Shown: positions 8,294-16,429, numbered from the stretch's first letter. The stretch is 24,606 bases of DNA from JALZHR01 sp036389695 (GCA_036389695.1 DASVWG010000405.1:1-24606); one strand, 5' to 3'. Made by a program: numbers and translations. Notes: generated by a model not told the origin, from the sequence alone.

Positions 8294-8430
8294 GCGATTT
8301 TCACAGCGGCAAAGCCGATTTTCACGTTGGCAATCGCGATTTTCATCTTGCCAGCCGTGATTTTCAGTATGGCAATCGCAATTTTCACTCCGGTAAAGGC
8401 AATTTTCATTTGTCCGTCGCGATTTTCGCG
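8294..8430. repeat. 21-bp degenerate tandem repeat with phased T-tracts
   Basis: About 6.5 copies of a 21-bp unit, roughly GCGATTTTCAC-N5-GGCAAN. Units start at 8294, 8315, 8336, 8357, 8378, 8399 (this copy 20 bp) and 8419. The TTTT core is kept in every copy while the rest drifts. Since 21 bp is two helical turns, the T-tracts fall on one face of the helix, a pattern known to give intrinsic curvature. Confidence 0.85.
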
Positions 8431-8436
8431 ATAGCA

Positions 8437-8638
8437 TCCTCATAGATTGATGTTAATAGCCACGTCGTTTACGGCGTGGACAGATGATTAATAAATATCG
8501 CAAGGGCGTTTCAACGTCCTTTTTCTTTGGCTTCAGCCATCGTTTTGTTTGGAAAGGACGTTGAAACGCCCTATTTGAGTCTTTTCCGACCACGCCGTAA
8601 ACGACGTGGCTATTTATTCCGCCGATACGCTATGAGGA
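8437..8638. repeat. Nested inverted-repeat element, copy 1
   Basis: Three nested pairs of arms share one centre. Outermost: TCCTCATAG (8437-8445) with CTATGAGGA (8630-8638). Middle: 25-bp perfect arms at 8455-8479 and 8590-8614, beginning AATAGCCACG. Inner: 20-bp perfect arms at 8503-8522 and 8553-8572, containing GGGCGTTTCAACGTCC. Each middle arm is itself nearly palindromic (CCACGCCGT-AA-ACGACGTGG). The same architecture, with an identical inner core, recurs at 20259-20405. No transposase gene is inside. Confidence 0.85.
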
Positions 8639-8808
8639 CACGCCCATTTTGACGAAAAACTCGTCTTCGATGAAATTTTTCTCCGAATGAAAAAAATATT
8701 TTCGAAGCTGACACCTTTTACAAATCTTTTACGCGTTAGCTAATAGAAGTTTTCCGTTTCCGACGAAAACTCGATTTATACAAGGTCATACAGTTTGGGA
8801 GAAAATTC

Positions 8809-11322
8809 ATGAAATTACATACCGTCTTAATTCTATTGGTTCTTTTCTTAGTCGCGGCGGGTTCTGCTTTCGGGCAGACTTCCGTCATTAGTTATCAGGG
8901 ACGTTTAAGCGAAGCGAGCGCCGTCGAAAACGGCGAATATCAGTTTCAATTCAAGCTTTACGACGCGGCGGAAGGCGGCAACCAGATTGGCTCGACCATC
9001 GAGCTCAAGACGCTGGTGACGAACGGCGCTTACTCTGCCGGTTTGGATTTCGGCAAGGAAGCCTTTTCGGGCGCCGACCGTTATCTGGAAATCAGCATCC
9101 GCAAAACCGAAGCGGAAGCTTACGCGCCTTTGAGCAATACGCGCGAAAAAGTCAATTCCGCGCCGTATGCGATTAAAGCCAACACGGCGACGACCGCCGA
9201 AAACATCGGCGGAACGACTTCGACCGAGATTTCCAACAGCGTGCAGGCGGTAAACAACGCGACTTCCAACAACGTCGGCGGCACGATTGTCAAACGCGAC
9301 GAAAACGGGCAGATTGCCGTGGGCGGCGTCGTTTTCCCGGACGGAACGGTTCTGAAATCGGGCGGCAACTTTACCGGCGGTAAAGTCGTCAACACGAACG
9401 AAGCGAACCTCGCCGGAACGGGAACGGTGAACCGTATTTCCAAGTGGATGGACGCGAGCGGCACGCTCGGCGATTCGATTATTACGGAAACTCCGCAAGG
9501 TCAAATCGGTATCGGCAACCCGAATCCGACGTCGAGATTGTCGGTTCTCGACGGCGCTAACGCGGAGCTGCGGTTTTCACAGGGCGCTTCGGGCATTACG
9601 CCGAGCCTGAGCGTAATCTCCACTCCGTCTTCGATGACGACCGGCGGCGGTTTGACGCTCGCCACCGGAACGGGCGGTTCGAGCTTCGTTTTCAGCGACA
9701 ACCTGCCGTTCTACATTGTTAAAGATACGAAACAGAACGTCGTCACCAACAATCTCGGACACGGCACGCTTCTGTTCACGGTTCTGCCGAACGGCAACGT
9801 CGGCGCGGGCGTCGTCAATCCGACCGAAAGATTCGAGTCGAGCGGCAACATCAAAATCAGCGGCGCGGGCAACGGTCTCATCTTCCCCGACGGCACGAAG
9901 ATGACGACCGCAGGCGGCGGCGGCGGCAATATGACCGGCACGAGCATCATCACGGCTATCAACGACGCTTCGACGACCGGCTTTATCAACGACACGCGCA
10001 TCTCGCCGAATTTCGGTCGCCTGAACGGTCAGAACGCCTGGACGGGACAGAACACTTTCGTCAACGGTCTCTCGGCGAATGGCGTAGCCATCACGAATGT
10101 GGGAAATCCGGTCAGCATGACCGACGCGACGAATAAAGCCTACACCGATGCAAACTTCGTGAAATTCGTTCCCGGCGCGGAACAGCTTTCGGTCGGCGAC
10201 CAGAACGGCACGGCTCCGATGATTAACCTGCGCGGCGGCTCGACCTGCTGTTCGGGTCCGGGCGGACACACGCCGGCTTGGTTTAAAGTTTTCCAGAACG
10301 GCAGCTTCGTCGCGACCGGAAACCTCGGAATCGGCGTCTCGCCGATGCAGGGCAAAGGCTATCGCACTTCTTGGGATTCCTATAAAGGCGCTTTCCGTTC
10401 GGGCTATGCCGACAACGAATGGGACGATAACAACGTCGGTTTCTTCTCGTGGGCTGGCGGCAGCAACTCGACGGCAATCGGTCTCTACGCGCTGGCGTTC
10501 GGCGATACGAACTCGGCTGAAAGCACTTCGAGCATCGTTTTCGGCAGCGGCAACCAGGTGAAAGGCGCGGCTGGATTTTCGGCTGGCGCGGGCAACCGTG
10601 TCTGCGACACTTACGGCGTCGCGCTCGGTAACAATGCCAAGTCGGGCGGACCGTTCATCAACGGCAAATGCGACCCCGACACCTTCAACATTCGCGGTCT
10701 GGCGGCGGTCGCCATCGGTTACAACGTGACGGCTGACCAGGACCACACGACGGCGATGGGTAAATTCGCTTCGAACAACGGTTTCACCGGCACGTTCATC
10801 TGGAGCGACGGCTCGGCTCAGCAGTCGGCTGACACTTTCAGAAACACGGCGAACAACGAATTCGCACTGCGCGCGACGGGCGGCTTCCGCTTCCGCACAA
10901 ACCTGGGCGGCACGACGGGTTGTAATCTTCCGGCTGGCTCGGGCGTCTTCAACTGTACTTCGAGCCGCTTGACGAAAGAAAACTTTATGACGGTTGGCGG
11001 TAATGACGTTCTTTCGCGCCTGCGCAAGATTCCGGTTACTTCGTGGAATTACATCTCGGAAGGTCAGCAGGTTCGCCACATCGGTCCGATGGCTGAAGAT
11101 TTCTACGAGCAGTTCAAGCTCGGCACGGGCAACACTTCAATCGGCGTGCAGGATTTGGCGGGCGTTTCAATCGCGGCGGTCAAAGAACTCGACGCTCAAT
11201 TGCAGGAAAAAAATGTCGAGATTGAAAAGCTGAAAAACGAAATCAACGTCCTGAAAGCGAAAGAAAGCGAAATGGAAAAACGCCTGCAGGCGATTGAAAA
11301 AGCTATCAATCAGCAGAAATAA
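8809..11322 (+). CDS. Exported trimeric-fibre-like protein with S74-type C-terminal domain
   Basis: 837 aa. Signal peptide 1-22 (hydrophobic run to GSAFG). An N-terminal domain opens with ISYQGRLSEA, a motif common at the start of secreted fibre proteins in such genomes. The middle is Gly/Ser/Thr/Asn-rich with recurring fibre motifs (GGVVFPDGT, GLIFPDGTKM, GNLGIGV). Residues about 550-660 resemble YadA-type head repeats (STAIGLYALAFGD, GVALGNNA, AVAIGYNV). About 715-800 resembles the S74 intramolecular chaperone of phage tail fibres (SSRLTKENF, then HIGPMAEDFYEQF and AAVKELDAQLQ). A coiled coil ends the protein (about 795-837). S74 domains assist trimer folding and can cut themselves off; whether this one cuts is uncertain. 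No membrane anchor or sorting signal is seen. GGGAGAAA precedes the ATG. Confidence 0.85.
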   Translation: MKLHTVLILLVLFLVAAGSAFGQTSVISYQGRLSEASAVENGEYQFQFKLYDAAEGGNQIGSTIELKTLVTNGAYSAGLDFGKEAFSGADRYLEISIRKTEAEAYAPLSNTREKVNSAPYAIKANTATTAENIGGTTSTEISNSVQAVNNATSNNVGGTIVKRDENGQIAVGGVVFPDGTVLKSGGNFTGGKVVNTNEANLAGTGTVNRISKWMDASGTLGDSIITETPQGQIGIGNPNPTSRLSVLDGANAELRFSQGASGITPSLSVISTPSSMTTGGGLTLATGTGGSSFVFSDNLPFYIVKDTKQNVVTNNLGHGTLLFTVLPNGNVGAGVVNPTERFESSGNIKISGAGNGLIFPDGTKMTTAGGGGGNMTGTSIITAINDASTTGFINDTRISPNFGRLNGQNAWTGQNTFVNGLSANGVAITNVGNPVSMTDATNKAYTDANFVKFVPGAEQLSVGDQNGTAPMINLRGGSTCCSGPGGHTPAWFKVFQNGSFVATGNLGIGVSPMQGKGYRTSWDSYKGAFRSGYADNEWDDNNVGFFSWAGGSNSTAIGLYALAFGDTNSAESTSSIVFGSGNQVKGAAGFSAGAGNRVCDTYGVALGNNAKSGGPFINGKCDPDTFNIRGLAAVAIGYNVTADQDHTTAMGKFASNNGFTGTFIWSDGSAQQSADTFRNTANNEFALRATGGFRFRTNLGGTTGCNLPAGSGVFNCTSSRLTKENFMTVGGNDVLSRLRKIPVTSWNYISEGQQVRHIGPMAEDFYEQFKLGTGNTSIGVQDLAGVSIAAVKELDAQLQEKNVEIEKLKNEINVLKAKESEMEKRLQAIEKAINQQK

Positions 11323-11342
11323 GATAGCCCAGCCCACACGCC

Positions 11343-11411
11343 AAAACGGGAACGGTCATAAAACGCGTCCGACCAGCATTGAGACGCACTTTATGACTGC
11401 TCCCGTTTTTC
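11343..11411 (+). terminator. Terminator of the fibre gene
   Basis: 20-nt arms AAAACGGGAACGGTCATAAA (11343-11362) and a near-complement at 11389-11408 (two mismatches), a 26-nt loop, and a T-run just after CCCG (11406-11410). It starts 20 bp past the stop codon. Confidence 0.75.
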
Positions 11412-11420
11412 TATAACAAA

Positions 11421-11510
11421 GGCAGAAACGCGACAGTTATGGAGCGTGTTGAAGTTTAGCGTATCGAATCGCCGAACTAAAACACGCTCCATAACTGTCG
11501 CGTTTCTGCC
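11421..11510. repeat. Perfect 30-bp inverted repeat
   Basis: Arms 11421-11450 (GGCAGAAACGCG...) and 11481-11510 are exact reverse complements over 30 bp, with a 30-nt spacer. It lies between two convergent genes, wedged between their own terminators. No T-run follows either arm, so it is not an ordinary terminator. It may be a small non-autonomous element. Confidence 0.8.
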
Positions 11511-11530
11511 AAAGAATCTGCACAAATAAA

Positions 11531-11570
11531 GAAACGGCTGACGCGCTCTCCCCTTCACCTCAGCCGTTTC
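11531..11570 (-). terminator. Terminator of the glycine-zipper protein gene
   Basis: 11-bp perfect arms GAAACGGCTGA (11531-11541) and TCAGCCGTTTC (11560-11570). On the minus strand the stem is followed by TTTATTTG. It lies about 50 bp past the stop codon at 11622. Confidence 0.7.
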
Positions 11571-11621
11571 TATCTGGTTGCGGTTAGCTCTCGCCTGTTG
11601 CAACCAAACCCGTTAAATTTT

Positions 11622-12236
11622 TCAATAATCCTCGACCGGCAAAGTCACGTCCCTTTTTAGTCGAATCTCGATTTCCTCGTCGGTTTTGATGCGCGCTTCT
11701 TTTCCTTTGCGGAATATCGCCGCGCTCGTTCCCGCGCCCGCTCCGATGCCGGCGCCAATCAATGCGCCGTTTTCCTTGTTCGACGCCGTTCCGATGAGAG
11801 CGCCGAGCGCCGTTCCGCCGATAACCGAAACGATGTTGCGCGTGTTCGAGCTTTTCGGCTTTTCCCGGTTCGTTAAAACCGCATCAATCGGGCGTTTCGC
11901 GCCGTTTATCAAACGCAGCGTTTCGAATTTTACTTCGAAACTTCCGCCGCCTCCGCCGAGCGAAGCCGGTTTGACGTTCGTAATTCTTCCTTCGATAATC
12001 GTCCCGATTGGAAGAATTTCCGTTTCGCGAACGATGACCGGTTTGGAAACCGTGACGGTGAAAGTGTCGCCCGTGCTTGAAACCTTGGAATTGATTTCGT
12101 TGTCCATTTTCACCTGAATCGTCGTGCCTGCCTGCAGCGTGTAGATGCTGTCGTCGCTTTCCTGCGCCGAAATCGAGATAACAAAGAGCAAAAAGATAAA
12201 AGCAAAGATATTGGTCAAAGTCTTCAAAATTTTCAT
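11622..12236 (-). CDS. Exported protein with beta-rich domain and glycine zipper
   Basis: 204 aa, no firm family. A signal peptide covers about 1-24 (ending SISAQ). Residues about 30-125 are beta-rich, with YTLQAGTTIQVKMDNEI, ILPIGTIIEGRI and SFEVKFETLRLING. This pattern is reminiscent of the C-terminal beta-barrel fold of VirB10/TrbI proteins, but similarity at this level is only suggestive. Residues about 138-172 form a glycine-zipper segment (GGTALGALIG, GALIGAGIGAGAG) that may insert in or span a membrane. GAGG lies just before the ATG. Probably periplasmic or outer-membrane associated. Confidence 0.75.
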   Translation of the reverse strand: MKILKTLTNIFAFIFLLFVISISAQESDDSIYTLQAGTTIQVKMDNEINSKVSSTGDTFTVTVSKPVIVRETEILPIGTIIEGRITNVKPASLGGGGGSFEVKFETLRLINGAKRPIDAVLTNREKPKSSNTRNIVSVIGGTALGALIGTASNKENGALIGAGIGAGAGTSAAIFRKGKEARIKTDEEIEIRLKRDVTLPVEDY

Positions 12237-12445
12237 ACGACCTCAATCTTCACGAACGCTTGCCGCATCCGTGAAGTATAAAAGCAAAGCTTGTGCCATT
12301 AGTTGAAAAACAGTTTGGAAATTTTGCAACGCTAGGATTTTAACGGGTTTAGCGCCGAAAGAAAAGCTATTTATTTATATTGCGCGACAAAATAGTTTAT
12401 AAAATATACGATATGGAATGACGAACGACCGATTTGGTGAACGCG
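12237..12445. other. Intergenic region, no gene seen
   Basis: AT-rich spacer upstream of the glycine-zipper gene and downstream of the DUF418 gene. No open frame with a ribosome binding site and no clear promoter hexamers could be assigned. Confidence 0.5.
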
Positions 12446-12478
12446 AAAAAGAAAAAGGCTGGTCATTCGAAACCAGCC
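12446..12478 (-). terminator. Terminator of the DUF418 gene
   Basis: Arms GGCTGGT (12457-12463) and ACCAGCC (12472-12478), loop 8 nt. On the minus strand this is followed by TTTTTCTTTTT, a classic Rho-independent terminator, 39 bp past the stop codon. Confidence 0.85.
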
Positions 12479-12516
12479 GTCAACATTTTCCGCAATCCGG
12501 TCTGAAAGCCGTTTTA

Positions 12517-13770
12517 CTAAGGCAAATCTTCCGCCGACAGCTCGCGCTTAAGTCGCAAATCGAGGCGCTGGCGATAGGTCAGCTGCCGCCAAATCCACTC
12601 CATCGGACCGTATTGAAAATACTTCAGCCACAGCGAGCTGAACAATATCTGAAACAGAAAGATTCCGAGCGCAATCAGCGTCGCCGCGCCCGCGCCGACG
12701 TTGCCGTATTGACCGAAACCGAAACCGTAAAAAATAAAGATGCAGATAACCGTCTGCATTAAATAATTGGTTAAAGCCATCCGCCCGACCGGAGCGAGAA
12801 AGGCTAAAGGCGCGCGCCACGCCGCTTTTTGCCAGAGCGTCGCGACCAGAGCGATATAACCGAGCGCCAGCGCGGGAACGCCGAAGGCATAAGTGATGAC
12901 GCCCGCGATGCCCGCCGCCGTCGGCGGAAAAACCGCTTCCTTACCTGCCAGCGCCGTAAAAGCGATGTTGCCGACCAGACCTAAAACCAGTCCGTAAACC
13001 AGAACGCGGCGAATGAACGATTGATGAGCGGATAAATTCTGGAAAAAGCCGCGCCGGTAAGCATAAAACCCCAAAAGAAACATCGCCAGAATTTTCGGCA
13101 GACGCATATCGAAAATCAAACCGATATATCTGCCGACGATATACTGCCGGTTATAACCGGTAATAATTTGCAGATAGCTGCCTTCCCGAACCATTCTGAC
13201 CATCTGATTCCAGAACTCAGTCTGCCCGGCATGAAATTGGGCTAACGCTTCGGGCGTGACAAAAACGGCAAACAAAATATAAAACAGAATATATGTCAAA
13301 ATCGGCACTATCATCAGCGCCAGCGCCCATTTGAGCAGCGCGTCGTCTGTTTTCCGGCGAAACAGGACGAGCACAAATCCCATCAGGGCATAGACGGTCA
13401 GGATGTCGCCCGCCCAGAGCAAAAAAGCGTGCATCAGACCGATGACCAGCAGCCAGAACAAGCGTCGTTTGAAAAGCGAGGCTTTGCGGTCGCCTCTTTC
13501 CTGCGCCCGCCCGATTTGCAGCGCGAAGCCGAAACCGAAAAGAAACGAAAAAATCGAATAAAACTTGCCTTCGACAAAAAAATGAACCAGAAAATGCGTA
13601 ATCCGGTCAGCGAGAGCGCCTTGCGCGGCGAGCGCCTCGGGCATCATCCCGTAACCGGAAAACCACTGCATATTACCGATGAGAATACCGGCGACGGCTA
13701 AGCCGCGCAGAACATCGACAATATCGATGCGTTCGTGCGAAGAAATCGGGGTAATTTGATTTTCAGACAT
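12517..13770 (-). CDS. DUF418 (YeiB-like) multi-pass membrane protein
   Basis: 417 aa. It opens with IDIVDVLRGLAVAGILIGNM, the typical N-terminus of the DUF418/YeiB family related to acyltransferase-like membrane proteins. About ten hydrophobic segments follow. The C-terminal half carries the DUF418 signature region: FLAPVGRMALTNYLMQT, then a GPMEWIWRQLTY block near the end. Function in the family is not settled; transport or modification of envelope components is often suggested. AAGGT precedes the ATG. Stands alone, with its own terminator. Confidence 0.9.
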   Translation of the reverse strand: MSENQITPISSHERIDIVDVLRGLAVAGILIGNMQWFSGYGMMPEALAAQGALADRITHFLVHFFVEGKFYSIFSFLFGFGFALQIGRAQERGDRKASLFKRRLFWLLVIGLMHAFLLWAGDILTVYALMGFVLVLFRRKTDDALLKWALALMIVPILTYILFYILFAVFVTPEALAQFHAGQTEFWNQMVRMVREGSYLQIITGYNRQYIVGRYIGLIFDMRLPKILAMFLLGFYAYRRGFFQNLSAHQSFIRRVLVYGLVLGLVGNIAFTALAGKEAVFPPTAAGIAGVITYAFGVPALALGYIALVATLWQKAAWRAPLAFLAPVGRMALTNYLMQTVICIFIFYGFGFGQYGNVGAGAATLIALGIFLFQILFSSLWLKYFQYGPMEWIWRQLTYRQRLDLRLKRELSAEDLP

Positions 13771-13938
13771 AATTTACCTTTTTGTTTAGCGCGGGCAGGT
13801 TGATTTTCCCTGACGGGAAATATAGATTCTTATCTCCAAATCAAAATATGGAAACCATTTAAGAAAAAGACAGCCGCCCGGCGCTCGAATGATTTGTTAA
13901 ATGCGGCGCTTTAACGCACGACCGGCGGCAAACGCGGG
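13771..13938. other. Spacer with imperfect palindrome
   Basis: 168 bp after the PhyH gene. It contains an imperfect GC-rich palindrome (GCCGCCCGG near 13874 and CCGGCGGC near 13922) around inner GTTAAAT and TTTAAC boxes. On the minus strand it is followed by TGTCTTTTTCTT, so it probably acts as the PhyH terminator. A likeness to an integron attC half-site was considered and not accepted. Confidence 0.4.
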
Positions 13939-14673
13939 CTAGACGGCTAAAATATACTTCGCCAGCGGACTGATGCGGGCGAGAGTCTCGGGGCGCATAC
14001 GCTCTGGAAAATTGACCGCCGATTGTGCTTCACGCCGAATATAAGCGCCTTGTATCGAGCGTCGAGGCGCGTCGGACGAATTTGCCGTATGCCCGTGCCA
14101 GACAGCGCCGTTGTAAATAATGACGGAACCTGCCGAGCCGCACGCCGTGATTTGATTTTCATAATCCGCCAGCGTGTCCTTCTTCAACTTGTCCGGAACA
14201 GTTACCCATTTGTGCGAGCCCGGGATAAATCGCGTTGCGCCGTTGCCCTGTCGAAACTCATCGACCATAAAGATGAAACCAATCATCGTCCATCCATCCG
14301 CGTCGCGCTCGAAGTCCGTATGAAGAGCCTGCGGCTGCGAGCGAGGTCGAACAGTCCGCGCCAGCATCGAGCTCAGTTTGAACGGTTGCTCGATAACGCG
14401 ACAGCACGCTTCTAAAACGGGTTGATATATATACAACTCGTCAAACTCCGAGCCTCGATTGACGAAATCGTGGACTCGCGTTGTCGTCTTTCCGACGCCT
14501 ACGTCGTCGGAACTCGCTGACGCGACGGCGGAATCATACGCTGCCGCTAATTGCGCCAGCCTACCGGAGCTCAACGGACCGGGAATGACGACGAAGCCAA
14601 AATCCCGCAGCTCCCGCGCGGCACTCGCCGAAAGCGCGCCGCCCGCGCCAATTATGCTAAACCAGTCCTGCAT
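13939..14673 (-). CDS. Phytanoyl-CoA dioxygenase (PhyH) family Fe(II)/2-oxoglutarate oxygenase
   Basis: 244 aa. A non-haem iron oxygenase that would couple 2-oxoglutarate decarboxylation to hydroxylation of an unknown substrate. The facial triad is visible: H118 and D120 in LHTDF, and the distal H193 in VWHGHTAN. Arg 204/205 (APRRSIQ) sits where the family binds 2-oxoglutarate. GATRFIPGSHK (145-155) is the typical family loop. Length is normal. It starts 41 bp after the DUF4386-like gene on the same strand, so the two are probably an operon. The ribosome binding site is weak (AAGAAA). Confidence 0.9.
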   Translation of the reverse strand: MQDWFSIIGAGGALSASAARELRDFGFVVIPGPLSSGRLAQLAAAYDSAVASASSDDVGVGKTTTRVHDFVNRGSEFDELYIYQPVLEACCRVIEQPFKLSSMLARTVRPRSQPQALHTDFERDADGWTMIGFIFMVDEFRQGNGATRFIPGSHKWVTVPDKLKKDTLADYENQITACGSAGSVIIYNGAVWHGHTANSSDAPRRSIQGAYIRREAQSAVNFPERMRPETLARISPLAKYILAV

Positions 14674-14714
14674 ACGAATAGATTTTTCTTAATCACGTAT
14701 TATATCTCCGAAGG

Positions 14715-15413
14715 TCATTCAGAGATTGTTTCGGCGGCTGCCGCCGGCAGTTGCTCGTTGAATCCTTTCACTATCAGCCACGCGGCGACGGCAATCTGAA
14801 TCGGAAGCATCGGCATCGCCAGCTCGCCTATGACGCTATAGCCGAGAAGCATCATTAACGTCACGCCGATGAACTGAAGTATTATCCCGACGAGTCCGAG
14901 CGCAGCCAGCGCGCGCGGAATCAAGGCAAAGCGAAAGAGCGAACTATAGAAGACAATTATCCACGCGCCGACAGCAACCAACTGCATACAATGCGCCCAG
15001 CGCCGCGCCGAAGCGACCGCCGCGCCCACCAATTCATATAATCCGGCATTCGCGCCACCGGCGTTCACCGATTGCTGGCTCAAAGACAGCATCGACATCA
15101 CCGTGCCGCCATGAACGGCGTCCAGCACGCAGCTGACCACGCAGACGACCAGAAACAAAATCGCCGCCGCGTTGCTGTAGCGGCGAAATACCGGAAACGC
15201 CGTGATGCCGAGAGCAACCGTGAGCGCCGCGCCGACGAAAGAGAGCAGCACCGCCGAGCGTATCTGAAAAGAATTCTCCGCCGCGGCTGTCAGAAAGCCC
15301 GGCGCGCCTGCTGTCAGCGGTTTCATCAAAATAAAAGGCAGCGTCAGCCCGGCGGCTAACTGTAACAACAGCAAAATGCCGACGGTTCGTCCGATGCTCT
15401 TTGCAGATTTCAT
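14715..15413 (-). CDS. DUF4386-like integral membrane protein
   Basis: 232 aa with six or more hydrophobic segments: about 10-30, 50-75, 82-100, 125-145, 148-170, 172-195 and 200-215. The opening KSIGRTVGILLLLQLAAGLT and the following layout fit the DUF4386 family. No function is known. AAGGAACTG precedes the ATG. It lies upstream of and close to the PhyH gene and is probably co-transcribed with it. The family assignment is by overall pattern. Confidence 0.7.
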   Translation of the reverse strand: MKSAKSIGRTVGILLLLQLAAGLTLPFILMKPLTAGAPGFLTAAAENSFQIRSAVLLSFVGAALTVALGITAFPVFRRYSNAAAILFLVVCVVSCVLDAVHGGTVMSMLSLSQQSVNAGGANAGLYELVGAAVASARRWAHCMQLVAVGAWIIVFYSSLFRFALIPRALAALGLVGIILQFIGVTLMMLLGYSVIGELAMPMLPIQIAVAAWLIVKGFNEQLPAAAAETISE

Positions 15414-15525
15414 AATCAGTTCCTTATTGTTTTTGAAATTAATTGCAGCGCGCTGACAAACAGCCTAACGTAAGGATTCAAAAAAATGTTCCAAAACTTT
15501 TTTGCGCCGTTTGACCGGCGGAAAA

Positions 15526-15555
15526 CAAAAAAGGACGAAGCCGAAGCTTCATCCT
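15526..15555 (-). terminator. Terminator after the decayed hydrolase tail
   Basis: Arms AAAGGACGAAG and CTTCATCCTTT (one G-U pair), loop 6 nt. On the minus strand a T-rich run (TTTTTTTGTTTT) follows. It was probably the terminator of the original beta-lactamase-family gene and now ends the RDD transcript. Confidence 0.75.
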
Positions 15556-15578
15556 TTGCCGTCGCAATAATGTTTTGC

Positions 15579-15773
15579 TTACTTTTTTTCGCTTAACATC
15601 ATGTCTATCGCGGCATTGGCGACGCTGCTGACATAACCGTTCTTCTCCGGCAAAAAATTACTCATCGCGACGATTGAAAGCGAATCGTCGGGCGCTAAAA
15701 TAATATATGAATTAAATCCGTCGTCCGCGCCGCTGTGATAAACGACCTGATTTATGCGGCGTCTGACGGGGCT
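15579..15773 (-). pseudogene. C-terminal remnant of a beta-lactamase-family serine hydrolase
   Basis: About 60 codons read without a stop on the minus strand. They include NQVVYHSGADDGFNSYIIL and APDDSLSIVAMSNF and end in MLSEKK and a stop. This is the usual C-terminal end of class C/serine beta-lactamase-like hydrolases: the H-x-G box standing in for KTG, then a beta strand and LS.V.lSN. There is no start codon; two stops (TGATGA) lie just upstream in frame. The active-site SxxK part is absent. The remnant abuts and overlaps the end of the RDD gene in a different frame, which suggests a deletion or insertion joined the two. The terminator behind it is intact. Confidence 0.75.
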
Positions 15774-16192
15774 TCATCAATCTCCCATTTTGTTTTGTCC
15801 GAGACGACAACCGTTCCGGCGAGTATATCTCCCAGCCGCTGCTTTCGCGGATTTGAGATAATAATCAGTCCGGCAGGTAATCCGCCGAACAACAGCGGAT
15901 TTATCTCAATAATACGTAACCCGCCTCTAATCAAAGCTGCCTTCCAATCGCAACGACTGCCATCAAGCTTGCGCACGATTAAACCTTGAAAGTATTTTCC
16001 TAACGTGCGCGACCATAGAGCTTCCAGCACGATGAAATAAGCCAGGTAGACAAGAAAGAAAAGAATGCCTTTAATAACCGGAAATCTTTCCGGCACGAGG
16101 ATAACAACAAACATCATCGTGGCAAACGCGATAAGGTTATCGATGAATACTGCGATAAGACGCTCCTTTGATGCATCGCCAACTACATTCAT
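15752..16192 (-). CDS. RDD-family membrane protein
   Basis: 146 aa. Near the N-terminus KERLIAVFIDNLIAF is the first helix of an RDD domain (the Arg and Asp positions fit). Further hydrophobic segments are at about 27-41 and 45-60. SRTLGKYFQGLIVRKLDG is the conserved middle and RKQRLGDILAGTVVV the conserved end. Such proteins are small membrane proteins, sometimes linked to transport. GGAGAAAG precedes the ATG. The C-terminal tail (about 135-146) lies next to the decayed hydrolase remnant, so the natural end of this gene may have been altered by the same event. Confidence 0.88.
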   Translation of the reverse strand: MNVVGDASKERLIAVFIDNLIAFATMMFVVILVPERFPVIKGILFFLVYLAYFIVLEALWSRTLGKYFQGLIVRKLDGSRCDWKAALIRGGLRIIEINPLLFGGLPAGLIIISNPRKQRLGDILAGTVVVSDKTKWEIDEAPSDAA

Positions 16193-16335
16193 AATGGCTT
16201 TCTCCTTAATCCGGATTGAAGACGCATAACCGGACGTTTTTGATTCGTCTTAAAAAGGGTCGTTTTTGAGACTGTTTTATAATCTATTTTAGCCTCAATC
16301 TGAAAATCGGCACACTAAAGCTGAAAATAACAGAA

Positions 16336-16359
16336 AAGGGCATCATTAGTGATGCCCTT
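16336..16359 (-). terminator. Terminator of the tRNA-Leu gene
   Basis: 10-bp perfect arms AAGGGCATCA and TGATGCCCTT with a 4-nt loop. On the minus strand TTCTGTTATTTTC follows. It lies 18 bp past the CCA end of the tRNA. Confidence 0.8.
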
Positions 16360-16429
16360 AAATCGTTAATTCTAAAATGGTGCTTGGGGCGGGAATCGAA
16401 CCCGCACACCCCGAAGGATACAGGATTTT

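Larger units (their letters stand above)
8113..8808. other. Repeat-rich spacer between mdh and the fibre gene
   Basis: About 700 bp between divergently transcribed genes. It holds the 21-bp phased repeats (8294-8430), the nested inverted repeat (8437-8638), and a final stretch with the likely fibre promoter. Short frames on both strands over the 21-bp repeats give heptad peptides but lack ribosome binding sites, and I do not call them. TATACA at about 8776-8781 could be a -10 element for the gene at 8809, but I see no clear -35. Confidence 0.6.

Noticed and set aside
8161..8445. Overlapping frames on both strands giving heptad peptides (DFHSGKA-like on plus, KIAIANV-like on minus)
   Set aside because: The heptads are the product of the 21-bp repeat period, which gives open periodic frames on several strands. 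No ribosome binding site or known protein was seen.
9577..11079. 500-codon open frame antisense to the fibre gene
   Set aside because: Arg/Ala/Val-rich composition and lack of a recognisable domain are typical of the antisense shadow of a GC-rich Gly/Ser/Thr-rich gene.
13865..13935. Integron attC-like half-site after the PhyH gene (ATTTAAC, AAATC, ATTCGAG on the minus strand)
   Set aside because: The first half resembles an attC R''-L'' pair, but the matching L'-R' half with a GTTRRRY box is absent in the right order, and no integrase or cassette array is visible. A GC-rich imperfect terminator explains it better.
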